Of a stretch of 42,280 bases of DNA, positions 28,414 to 36,141 are shown one piece after another. How positions within the stretch are numbered: position 1 is the stretch's first letter; every line of letters starts with the position of its first letter. The position numbers were made by a program, and so were the translations under genes. Source of the DNA: Bacteroidales bacterium (lineage in GTDB: Bacteria; Bacteroidota; Bacteroidia; Bacteroidales; Muribaculaceae). Under the pieces are notes generated by a model that saw nothing but the letters and a program-made list of their open reading frames with translations, was not told the DNA's origin and did no database searches. The stretch is from NCBI GenBank assembly GCA_014800245.1, contig JAAVGM010000021.1, positions 48,693 through 90,972 of the forward strand, read 5' to 3'.

Positions 28414-28743
28414 ATGGAAAAGAAAGATATAAAAGATATAGAGAACATCGAGAACATCTCACTCGACCCCGTCATCGTCAGGGCAATCGAATCCCTTCAG
28501 ACCCCTGAGGTCAATGAATTCTACGACGACCTCCTGAAGCTATGTCAGCGCAAGGCCATCGAGGATCCCGACCTCTTCGAGGATGACGAAGCCCTTGAAA
28601 TCATCCGGGGCTTCCATCAGCTCCGCTCGGATCTGCGCCTTATCCTCCCGTTGACTGATCACCGCGCCCTCACAGCTGTGGAGATTCCCGGCCCTGATTG
28701 TTCCACTCAAGCCGATTGTTCCACCCAAGAGGAAGAAGAGTGA
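28414..28743 (+). CDS. Small acidic helical protein, family member 3 (109 aa)
   Basis: Acidic. Contains DLFEDDEALEIIRGFHQLRS, shared with the proteins at 8516 and 18495. The C-terminus carries a duplicated DCSTQ unit encoded by two nearly identical 18-bp repeats (about 28694-28730) and ends in Glu residues. Acidic charge might suggest DNA mimicry or binding to a basic partner such as the membrane protein; that is speculative. Confidence 0.7.
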   Translation: MEKKDIKDIENIENISLDPVIVRAIESLQTPEVNEFYDDLLKLCQRKAIEDPDLFEDDEALEIIRGFHQLRSDLRLILPLTDHRALTAVEIPGPDCSTQADCSTQEEEE

Positions 28744-28757
28744 TCCTATTAAATAAA

Positions 28758-28799
28758 ATTACGGCCTCGATACATTTCGTATCGGGGCCGTAATTTATT
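28758..28799. terminator. Bidirectional terminator between converging operons
   Basis: attacggcc (28758-28766) pairs with ggccgtaat (28786-28794), with inner cgata/tatcg pairing. A-rich and T-rich flanks on both sides suit converging transcripts from the left cassette and the minus-strand operon. Confidence 0.85.
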
Positions 28800-28930
28800 T
28801 ATTCCTTGTTGGATCTCTTCTTGATCTCCGCGCCTGTAAAAACACTGATTATACTCGCTATTCCTATTCCAAGAAGGACATAGGCCACTGTCTCATGTCC
28901 GGTAAAAGTGAAAAGAGCTACGAGACCCAT
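28799..28930 (-). CDS. 43-aa single-span membrane peptide
   Basis: Starts MGLVALFTFTGHETVAYVLL and ends in KKRSNKE. One hydrophobic segment (about 12-35) with a basic cytoplasmic end. It begins 8 bp after the stop of the 411-aa membrane protein and ends at the shared terminator, so it is the third gene of the minus-strand operon. Short but well placed; a small subunit of the membrane complex is likely. Confidence 0.6.
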   Translation of the reverse strand: MGLVALFTFTGHETVAYVLLGIGIASIISVFTGAEIKKRSNKE

Positions 28931-28938
28931 AATTAAAA

Positions 28939-30174
28939 CTAATCCCAATACCACATATTTTTAAGCATCTCGTCAAGTATCTCATAAGAAGAATTGTCAG
29001 AGGATTCTTCGGTGTTTAATGTTTCAAGAAGAGTATTTCCACGGAGCTTTAGATTTGTTATCCACAGATTCATCCTTGCCCATTCCCCTTTTATATCGTC
29101 AGAGACATTATCTTTGATTTCCTTGGCATGATCCAGGATATGAAGAAGCGCGAGATATGGGAAGAGGAAAGGGGAGATAAGCCCGAAGAAAATTATGAAT
29201 AAGACCATTCCCCATTTTGTTACCATCAATATCAGAGGATAATCAATTTCATTGAAACTTCGGAAGGAGAAGGGGATGGAGAATATTATGGCAGGAATGA
29301 GTGATAGGAATGTAATTACACAAAAGTGATAGAACAGGAATGAATGCCTGTATTTCCCATAAACCTTTTCCAGTCGAATGTGTCTGAGACCGGTGAGATA
29401 TATTGCTATGCAAAGCGTCATCAGAATAAGGCAAATGAATGCGGTATCTGAAATCCCCGGCATGGAGACAATAATGAATAAAGAAATTATGCCATAGGTG
29501 AAATAGATGTTTAATACACACGCCTCTTTCCCTTTATTGTGGTAGCTTTTGAGATCAGGATAATTCTCCCGGGTGTGATGCGAGGGAATATGTTTGTATT
29601 CCTTATTGAATTTATGCCAGATCAATCCAAGATATACAAAAGAGATTGAGGTGAAGAAAAGGGAGAATCGGCAGATGATAGGACGAGATCCCGGGATTGA
29701 ACACCATATTTCGTCGCACATAAATATTATGATACAGAATGCGAAGGCAAATAGCGGGGAGAGGGTCTGTTCTTTAGAGGCTTCAATCTCTTGTATCTTG
29801 GAGAAAATGGGAGAGAAATATTGACCTGACAAATATCCGGCATAGGAGTTGCGCATGGACTTGAAACTGATAGTGCTCTTTTCTATGAATGCCTCAGCTT
29901 CCTCCGATCCATTGGCTGTTTGTCTGATCTTCTCAATGTAGTTATCGAAATCAGTCTCCAATATCTTCAGATCATGATCTTTGTCCGGTTGCTCAATAGC
30001 GGTTTTATGAGATTCTACTACGCGTCGTGTCCTCGCTATTATCATGCTAAGGATGGCATATAAAAAATTCCCGGATCCTGCATTAGAATCCGAGATTATA
30101 CAAAGTAATACGATGGTCGCTAAAATACCGATGAAGGTCTGGCTTGAGCCTAAAAAACTTATATCTTCCAGCAT
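28939..30174 (-). CDS. Polytopic membrane protein, candidate exclusion/defence effector (411 aa)
   Basis: About seven or eight hydrophobic segments: about 8-30 (FIGILATIVLLCIISDS), 145-160, 170-190, 224-243, 247-265, 285-306 and 325-352 (MVLFIIFFGLISPFLFPYL). A cytosolic acidic helical region lies between TM1 and TM2 (about 50-130) and a soluble C-terminal 60 residues. No family recognised. Second of three genes on the minus strand, opposite to every surrounding phage gene and more AT-rich than the virion genes, as expected for a moron expressed in the lysogen. By analogy with defence modules, the 200-aa soluble partner may sense and this protein may damage or depolarise the membrane; inference only. 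Confidence 0.7.
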   Translation of the reverse strand: MLEDISFLGSSQTFIGILATIVLLCIISDSNAGSGNFLYAILSMIIARTRRVVESHKTAIEQPDKDHDLKILETDFDNYIEKIRQTANGSEEAEAFIEKSTISFKSMRNSYAGYLSGQYFSPIFSKIQEIEASKEQTLSPLFAFAFCIIIFMCDEIWCSIPGSRPIICRFSLFFTSISFVYLGLIWHKFNKEYKHIPSHHTRENYPDLKSYHNKGKEACVLNIYFTYGIISLFIIVSMPGISDTAFICLILMTLCIAIYLTGLRHIRLEKVYGKYRHSFLFYHFCVITFLSLIPAIIFSIPFSFRSFNEIDYPLILMVTKWGMVLFIIFFGLISPFLFPYLALLHILDHAKEIKDNVSDDIKGEWARMNLWITNLKLRGNTLLETLNTEESSDNSSYEILDEMLKNMWYWD

Positions 30175-30182
30175 TGACAGTC

Positions 30183-30785
30183 TTAGATCGAGATTGATGC
30201 TTCTGTGAATATTTTGAAATTTTTATTCATATCGTCAAAAATTTCCTGATCTATATTGAAGCCGCATATTCCCTCGTGAGTGGATTTGTTGGTCTCCATT
30301 CTCAAGATCTTTTTGTCAGTAAACGAGAAATGGGAGAGGTATCTGGTTTGAATCCTATCAAGATCCAGATACCTGAGTGTTATCTTCTTATTTTTGATGC
30401 CATCTTTAAACAGATTGCAATCGATAAGATCTTCCAGATACTCGGAAGAATAAGATTCCAGAATAATATCAAGATGGGAATTGCTGTCGTCTATGAATTT
30501 TTCAAGCGAAGTGATAAGCTTCTTCTTTAAAGTCTGTCCCAAGCCTTCGGAATCATCATCTGCACAAGCCTTATTATCCCGGTCGATCGTGTCATAAAAT
30601 TTATTTCTAAATACAGACATTTCGCCGCAAAACATCTTCACCGTGTTGGAATTGTCAAGCATGAATCTTAGCATAGTGGTGTTATGAGCCCTATCTTTAT
30701 TGGAAGTGGTCTTATATTCCTCCCTTTGAAAATAGCTCATCAATTGCTGATAGTAGCTTTCCATATCTTGCATGGTATATGACAT
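30183..30785 (-). CDS. Soluble first protein of the minus-strand operon (200 aa)
   Basis: Starts MSYTMQDMESYYQQLMSYFQ. Mixed helical/strand protein with no membrane segment; a distinctive stretch MLDNSNTVKMFCGEMSVFRN lies at about 42-61 and acidic CADDDSEG at about 74-81. I do not recognise it. It is separated by 8 bp from the membrane gene, so the two are surely coexpressed. A sensor or regulatory partner of the membrane protein is the simplest idea. Confidence 0.65.
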   Translation of the reverse strand: MSYTMQDMESYYQQLMSYFQREEYKTTSNKDRAHNTTMLRFMLDNSNTVKMFCGEMSVFRNKFYDTIDRDNKACADDDSEGLGQTLKKKLITSLEKFIDDSNSHLDIILESYSSEYLEDLIDCNLFKDGIKNKKITLRYLDLDRIQTRYLSHFSFTDKKILRMETNKSTHEGICGFNIDQEIFDDMNKNFKIFTEASISI

Positions 30786-30826
30786 AATTCGTGCAGTTTG
30801 AGTTTATTTATCTTGGTTCGTGTTTG

Positions 30827-30858
30827 CAAATATAATTAGTTTCACTTTTATAAACAAA
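30827..30858 (-). promoter_or_regulatory. Canonical promoter of the minus-strand membrane operon
   Basis: On the minus strand, TTTG (30855-30858) and TATATTTG (30827-30834) are spaced 20 bp. The expected start lies about 35 bp before the ATG at 30785. Confidence 0.75.
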
Positions 30859-30862
30859 TAAT

Positions 30863-30890
30863 ATTTACACTTTAAGTGTAAATATACACT
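30863..30890. promoter_or_regulatory. GTGTAAAT operator pair upstream of the membrane operon
   Basis: A perfect 10-bp inverted repeat with 1-bp centre (30863-30883: atttacactt-t-aagtgtaaat) overlaps the 16-bp site agtgtaaatatacact (30875-30890). The latter has the same core as the site in the repressor switch (1489-1504). It abuts the -33 box of this promoter. Confidence 0.7.
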
Positions 30891-31034
30891 TTAATTATGT
30901 ATTTTCTCTTGTAAAGTTACTTTTCTTTCCCCATTTTACTATCTCTATCCATTCTGAGGCGGGGAAAGGATAGGAAGAAACATGTGTAAGAGAATATTTA
31001 TTTGAAAAAATATTGTAATATCAAAATATTTTGT
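30891..31034. other. AT-rich spacer between divergent transcripts
   Basis: No gene. It separates the minus-strand operon from the plus-strand ribbon-helix-helix gene. No further repeat or hairpin of note beyond the operators listed. Confidence 0.4.
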
Positions 31035-31042
31035 TATTTTTG
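31035..31042 (+). promoter_or_regulatory. -7 box of the ribbon-helix-helix gene
   Basis: TATTTTTG, 33 bp before ATG 31076. No clear -33. Confidence 0.45.
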
Positions 31043-31075
31043 TATCAACGAATTGAAATATAAAAATAAAAGCTT

Positions 31076-31261
31076 ATGGGAGGAATAGGAAGCGGCGGGG
31101 CGCGTGATAATGCCGGTCGTCCCGCGATAGATGGAGAGGTGAGGACCACAATATCCCTGACGATGCCCCCGTCGTTGATAAGGGGTCTGCGGGATAACGC
31201 CCGTCAGAAAGGGATGTCCGTGTCGCAGTTGGTAGTGGAGATATTGGAAAACAGGATTTAA
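31076..31261 (+). CDS. Ribbon-helix-helix (CopG/Arc-like) regulator (61 aa)
   Basis: Gly-rich start (MGGIGSGGARDNAGRPAIDG). Then a beta strand VRTTISLTMP followed by two helices (SLIRGLRDNARQKG and SVSQLVVEILENRI), the ribbon-helix-helix pattern in which the paired strand contacts DNA. It precedes the acidic membrane protein by 15 bp and probably regulates its own unit or the divergent membrane operon. Alternative: a small DNA-binding phage protein with no local target. Confidence 0.7.
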   Translation: MGGIGSGGARDNAGRPAIDGEVRTTISLTMPPSLIRGLRDNARQKGMSVSQLVVEILENRI

Positions 31262-31276
31262 AAAAAAGATATAATT

Positions 31277-31873
31277 ATGGGAAGAGGAAGCAAACTGAGA
31301 TTTCAATTAAAACTCCGTTGGGCGGGATGGTTGGCTTGGATGGCGTTTTGGCCTGCGTTAATATATGAATACGATTTAGATTTGGGTTCCCTGATTTTTG
31401 TAGTTATCCTGTGGATAGTGGGTGGATTTTTCGGATTTGTACTCTGGGGACCTGGGAAAGTCCTTGGTCGCGTCTGGGGATTGCAGTTTGCGAGAGAAAA
31501 TAGGGTAAATAAAGAAAAAAGAGCCTATTATAGTCAGTATGGTAATGGGGCGATTTATGATTCCGTTGATTCCGATGATGACGACCTTGAAGACGATGAT
31601 GATGATTATTTCGATAAATATTATGATCGTCACATGAGGTGGATTGAGGCAATGAAAGATGAATGTACTTATGAAGGAAATGGTCCCGGAGGAGAGGACA
31701 CATATAGTTCTCCTTTCTTATGGCGAGATATTCCATTGAATGATCTGGAGATATTTGCCGGCTCACGATCGTTTAACTATGAGGTATCTCAATATATAGA
31801 CTGGGATGATTTTCGGGAATATTTTCCCGGACTGGAGACTTGGGAATATGATGAAGACGACGATGAAGATTAG
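31277..31873 (+). CDS. Membrane protein with long acidic cytoplasmic part (198 aa)
   Basis: Two TM segments at about 12-30 (WAGWLAWMAFWPALIYEY) and 38-62 (LIFVVILWIVGGFFGFVLWG). They are followed by a basic stretch and a highly acidic region (DSDDDDLEDDDDDYF at about 98-112) and an acidic end. It has its own small regulator upstream and a terminator downstream, and sits between the defence-like operon and the tape measure gene. A moron; function unknown. Confidence 0.65.
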   Translation: MGRGSKLRFQLKLRWAGWLAWMAFWPALIYEYDLDLGSLIFVVILWIVGGFFGFVLWGPGKVLGRVWGLQFARENRVNKEKRAYYSQYGNGAIYDSVDSDDDDLEDDDDDYFDKYYDRHMRWIEAMKDECTYEGNGPGGEDTYSSPFLWRDIPLNDLEIFAGSRSFNYEVSQYIDWDDFREYFPGLETWEYDEDDDED

Positions 31874-31894
31874 ATTTAGAAGGATGATACATAG

Positions 31895-31929
31895 ATAAAG
31901 GGCGCATCTGCGTCCTTTATTTTATTTTA
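31895..31929 (+). terminator. Terminator before the tape measure gene
   Basis: 12-bp stem with one G.U (ataaagggcgca with tgcgtcctttat), 2-nt loop, T-rich flank. Confidence 0.8.
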
Positions 31930-31963
31930 AGCCATTGATAACTTTACAAAAAAGTTATATGAT

Positions 31964-34900
31964 ATGGCAAAACTATCACGTGATAAAATAGAATGGATCC
32001 TGAGCCTCAATGCCACGCAGGCTCAGAAAGAAATTCATAATCTTGAGAAAAGCACCAAAAGTCTTCAGAAGGAGAATAAACAATGGCGGGATCTTATGGC
32101 CAAACAGATTCCGGGTTCTTCAGGATGGAAATATTATAATGACCTGATTAAAAAAAATAATAAGCTAATAGGGCAGAATCGTGAGGAGATTAAGTACTTG
32201 AAGGGTCAGCTCGATATCTCAACAATGACGATGAAGCAATTAAATTCTCGTTTAAGAGAGTTAAAGCGAGAGTTTGAAAACACATCTAAAGCAACAGATC
32301 CCAAGAGATACAAGCAACTCAGGGAGGAGATGAAGAGGGTTGGAGCGGCTCTTGATAAGGCTAAAACAAAAGCTCGCGGATTGGACGGGGCATTCTTCAA
32401 TCTTGCCAAGATGAAGGAGACACTTATAGGCTTCTTCTTTCAGATTGGGGCATCAATTACAATGCTCGTCACCGGTGCCTTCCGCGATGCCTTCAATATC
32501 GTTGTGGACTTTGAAAAAGCCAATGCCCGCCTCGCCTCCGTGCTCGGCACTACAATGGCCGGAATCAAGGATCTCACCGATGCGGCCCGTCAGTTGGGTG
32601 CTACAACCTCCTACAGCGCGGCCGAGGTGACCAACCTCCAGATAGAGCTGGCTAAATTAGGTTTTGCAAAACAGGAGATAATCGACATGGAGGGTGCGGT
32701 GCTGAAATTCGCCACCGCCGTCGGCACCGACCTTGCATCCGCCGCAGCCTTCACCGGTGCGGCTCTCCGAATCTTTGGAAAAGATGCCTCCCAAGCCGAG
32801 GATGTTCTTGCCTCCTTCGCCGTGGCCACCACCAAGACCGCCCTCGACTTCTCACAGCTTCAGACCGCACTCTCAATCGTCGGTCCTGTAGCGCAATCTT
32901 TCGGGCTTACGCTCGAAGACACCACCGCTCTGTTAGGACAGCTTGCCAATGCCGGATTTGACGCATCCTCGGCGGCCACAGCCACAAGAAATATCCTTCT
33001 CGGTTTGGCAGATGCCAACGGAGATCTTGCAAAAGCCCTCGGCAAACCCGAGAAGTCCGCAGAAGGATTGGCAGCCGGACTGAAGAAACTGAATGCAGCC
33101 GGCGTGGATCTGAACAAAGCCCTTGAATTGACCGACAAGAGAAGTGTGACAGCCTTCTCCACCTTCCTCGATAATGCCGACACGCTCACCGAACTCAAGG
33201 ATTCAATCACGGGTGTCAATGCCGAATTTAACGCCATGTCCGACACTATGGGCGACACCGTGGCCGGCGCGATGGCAGGCCTTCGTTCCGCAGCTGAGGA
33301 ATTGGTGCTGAAGATATCGGAGGGCTCTTCGGGTCCGATTAAGGATCTTATCAATGGTTTCACCACCCTTGTCCGCAAGGTGGGTGATGTGATTGTGTGG
33401 TTTCAGAAATATTCCGGAGTAATCAAGACGGTGGTTGTGGCTATCGGTGCATATAAGGCAGGGGTGATAGCTCTGACCGTAGCCCAAAAAGCATATAATA
33501 TTGCAGCAAATCTATGCAATACGATTGCGAGGGCTTATAGAGTTACGATGGTTTCTCTTCACGCCACAGTCAGATCCTACAAGATAGCCACGCAGGAGGC
33601 GACAAAAGCTCAGGAATTATTCAACACAGCTCAGAAAGGTTCTTTATGGGGAGCCCTCGCTGGCGTGATAGCGGTGGTGGTTGCTGAAATTGTGATGTTC
33701 ACCCGCGAGAGCAAAAAGGCTAAGGAGACCACCGATGTATTGAAAGATGCAGAGGATGAGTTGACCAAACAATTTGCAGAGCAGACCGGCAAGATCCGTG
33801 CGTTGGTGGCTGAGGCTGAAAATGAAAACCTCAGTATGAAGAGAAGGCAAAAAGCCATCGAGCAATTGAAGAAGATTGTTCCTGGTTATAATGGCCAGAT
33901 CGATGAAACCACAAGAAAATATAAGGACGCGACAGATGCCATAGAGAAGCATATCACCGCGCTCAAGAAGGAACTCCGATATAAGGTCTATAACGATAAG
34001 TTGACCGCAGCCCTTACCGCCGAAATCGAGGCAGAAGATAAAAAAGATGCCGTTGTCGCCGAAGAGACTGAAAATATAAAGAAGATTGCAGAGCATAATA
34101 AATGGGTGGGTAAAACAAGAAACACCAACATTTATGATGCCGCAGCCGCACCTTTCGGGCCCAGTGCCGGAAGTGCCGGAGCGGGCACCCAGTATAAATC
34201 GGATAAGGAGGCTCTCCGGAACATCAAGGAAGCCACAGATGCGTATGATAAGGCTCACGATAATGTGATTAAATTGCAGGAGAAGATTGAGGCAGGGTTG
34301 AAAGACGGTTCAATGATTGATTCATCGGTCGGCTCTGAATCATCCGATGGGGGCTCAATCGACAAAAAAATCACCACCCCCATCAAGAATGCCGGGAAAG
34401 CAGCCACTGAGACGACCGACAAAATCGAGAAGTTGATCAAGGCTGTCAAGACACCCATCGAGAATGAACATAAAGAAAATAATCATACCATCGATGAAAT
34501 GGTGGGTCAGATCCCTGAAACTGAACTCGCCATAAAGAGAGCCGAGGAATTGCTTCGCGTCTCGGAAGAATTGAAGAAGGGTCTCACAGATCTGAAGGGG
34601 AAGGTCGATGAAAAAAATGTAGATGATCTCAATAAGGTGGAAGCAGAGATTCTCAAGGCAGAGGATATGAGGCTACAAGCTCAGAGGGATCTTCACGCAG
34701 CCCTCGCCAAACAGGATGACGAGGCTCATCAAAAACGGATGAATCTTCTTCAGGTACAGAATGAGGCTGTTGAGGATAGGATGAAGGAGCATCTCCATGC
34801 AGAGAGAGTGAATCAGGAAGAGGCAAATGTTTTCCTTATTGCTCAGACCAAAACCTTCCACGAGAAGCAGCTGAAGGAATTTAAGAGATATCAAAAACAG

Positions 34901-36139
34901 ATTGAGACTTCTGAAAACCTCGGAGAAGAGGAGCGCCGTCAGCGTCTCGAAGATTTGGGCAATCAAATCCGGAAGAAGGAATCCGAAATTTTGACCGACA
35001 CCGGGCAGTGGGTGCAGAAGATCCGTGAGCTCTCAAAGATTCCCGGTTCTGACCGCCTGACCGATTTCGACCGCCGGAAAAAGGAGGCCAAAGAGATCTA
35101 TGATTCCGCCATAATGCTGGAGGCTGCCCTTGGCCACGACACTTCGGCTCTCGAAAAAGCCCGCGACGCTGTATTGAAGCAGATAGACGGGGAGAAGAAT
35201 GATGAGATTTACGGAATCCGTCAGCAATTGGGATTGACCACCTGGCAGGAGGATTTCAAGCACGAGCTCGACGGATTGGAGAAGATGCACGAACTCGGGG
35301 AGATCTCCGAAGAGGAATATCAAAAGAAGGTTTTTGATATGAAAGTGCAATATGCCAAAAAATATTTTGACTATTACTCCAATCTTGCCGGCTCTATGTT
35401 TGACGCTATCCAGGAGGCGGAGATCGCCACCAGCGATGCAAAATATGACGTATTGATCCAGCAGGCGAAAAACAACGGCGAGGATACCGCAGCCCTGGAG
35501 GAAGAGAAGGAGAATAAAAAACTCGAAATCCAAAAGAAATATGCGGATGTTAATTTCGCGATAAAGGTCTCTCAGATCATCGCCGACACCGCCGTTTCGA
35601 TCATGACCGCCTTCTCACAGTTGGGACCCATTGCCGGAGCTGTGGCCGCTGCCATGCTCACAGCCACCGGAGCTGCACAGGTGGTGACTGCCAAAGCTGA
35701 AAGGGATAAGGTGAAAAATATGTCGCCATCCTCTTCTTCATCCAAGACCGGATCTGCGGAACGAGTGCTCTCCGGATTCTCCGAGGGAGGCTACACCGGC
35801 GACGGCGACCGGTATGAAGTGGCGGGAGTGGTACATCGTGGTGAATATGTCATCCCCAAACCTATAATGAAGGATCCCCGCGTGATTGATGCCGTGGGTA
35901 TGATCGAGGCCTTGAGGCGGAATAGAATCCCGCAAAATTATAATCAAGACCGCAACGGCTATGCTGATGGCGGATTCACTTCCGGTTCATCACCCATTAA
36001 TTTCGAGGAATTCCGTGAGGCTGTCTCCGAATTCCGCGCAGCCACCAAGGGGATAAAGGCATATGTAGTGTTAAAGGATCTTGACCGCGCAAAAGAGATT
36101 GACGACAGATCAAGAGCCCCATTCCGTAAAAGCAGATAA
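31964..36139 (+). CDS. Tail tape measure protein
   Basis: 1391 residues, the longest gene. N-terminal coiled coil ([20 protein letters not shown]), then a hydrophobic stretch (about 152-175) and a TMP core with repeated Ala-rich helices ([40 protein letters not shown]). More hydrophobic segments lie at about 490-515 and 565-585, then a long charged coiled coil. Near the C-terminus are hydrophobic helices ([20 protein letters not shown]) and the typical end SEGGYTGDG with [13 protein letters not shown]. It sets tail length and is expelled during DNA injection. Its size shows a long-tailed virion. Confidence 0.9.
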   Translation: MAKLSRDKIEWILSLNATQAQKEIHNLEKSTKSLQKENKQWRDLMAKQIPGSSGWKYYNDLIKKNNKLIGQNREEIKYLKGQLDISTMTMKQLNSRLRELKREFENTSKATDPKRYKQLREEMKRVGAALDKAKTKARGLDGAFFNLAKMKETLIGFFFQIGASITMLVTGAFRDAFNIVVDFEKANARLASVLGTTMAGIKDLTDAARQLGATTSYSAAEVTNLQIELAKLGFAKQEIIDMEGAVLKFATAVGTDLASAAAFTGAALRIFGKDASQAEDVLASFAVATTKTALDFSQLQTALSIVGPVAQSFGLTLEDTTALLGQLANAGFDASSAATATRNILLGLADANGDLAKALGKPEKSAEGLAAGLKKLNAAGVDLNKALELTDKRSVTAFSTFLDNADTLTELKDSITGVNAEFNAMSDTMGDTVAGAMAGLRSAAEELVLKISEGSSGPIKDLINGFTTLVRKVGDVIVWFQKYSGVIKTVVVAIGAYKAGVIALTVAQKAYNIAANLCNTIARAYRVTMVSLHATVRSYKIATQEATKAQELFNTAQKGSLWGALAGVIAVVVAEIVMFTRESKKAKETTDVLKDAEDELTKQFAEQTGKIRALVAEAENENLSMKRRQKAIEQLKKIVPGYNGQIDETTRKYKDATDAIEKHITALKKELRYKVYNDKLTAALTAEIEAEDKKDAVVAEETENIKKIAEHNKWVGKTRNTNIYDAAAAPFGPSAGSAGAGTQYKSDKEALRNIKEATDAYDKAHDNVIKLQEKIEAGLKDGSMIDSSVGSESSDGGSIDKKITTPIKNAGKAATETTDKIEKLIKAVKTPIENEHKENNHTIDEMVGQIPETELAIKRAEELLRVSEELKKGLTDLKGKVDEKNVDDLNKVEAEILKAEDMRLQAQRDLHAALAKQDDEAHQKRMNLLQVQNEAVEDRMKEHLHAERVNQEEANVFLIAQTKTFHEKQLKEFKRYQKQIETSENLGEEERRQRLEDLGNQIRKKESEILTDTGQWVQKIRELSKIPGSDRLTDFDRRKKEAKEIYDSAIMLEAALGHDTSALEKARDAVLKQIDGEKNDEIYGIRQQLGLTTWQEDFKHELDGLEKMHELGEISEEEYQKKVFDMKVQYAKKYFDYYSNLAGSMFDAIQEAEIATSDAKYDVLIQQAKNNGEDTAALEEEKENKKLEIQKKYADVNFAIKVSQIIADTAVSIMTAFSQLGPIAGAVAAAMLTATGAAQVVTAKAERDKVKNMSPSSSSSKTGSAERVLSGFSEGGYTGDGDRYEVAGVVHRGEYVIPKPIMKDPRVIDAVGMIEALRRNRIPQNYNQDRNGYADGGFTSGSSPINFEEFREAVSEFRAATKGIKAYVVLKDLDRAKEIDDRSRAPFRKSR

Positions 36140-36141
36140 CT

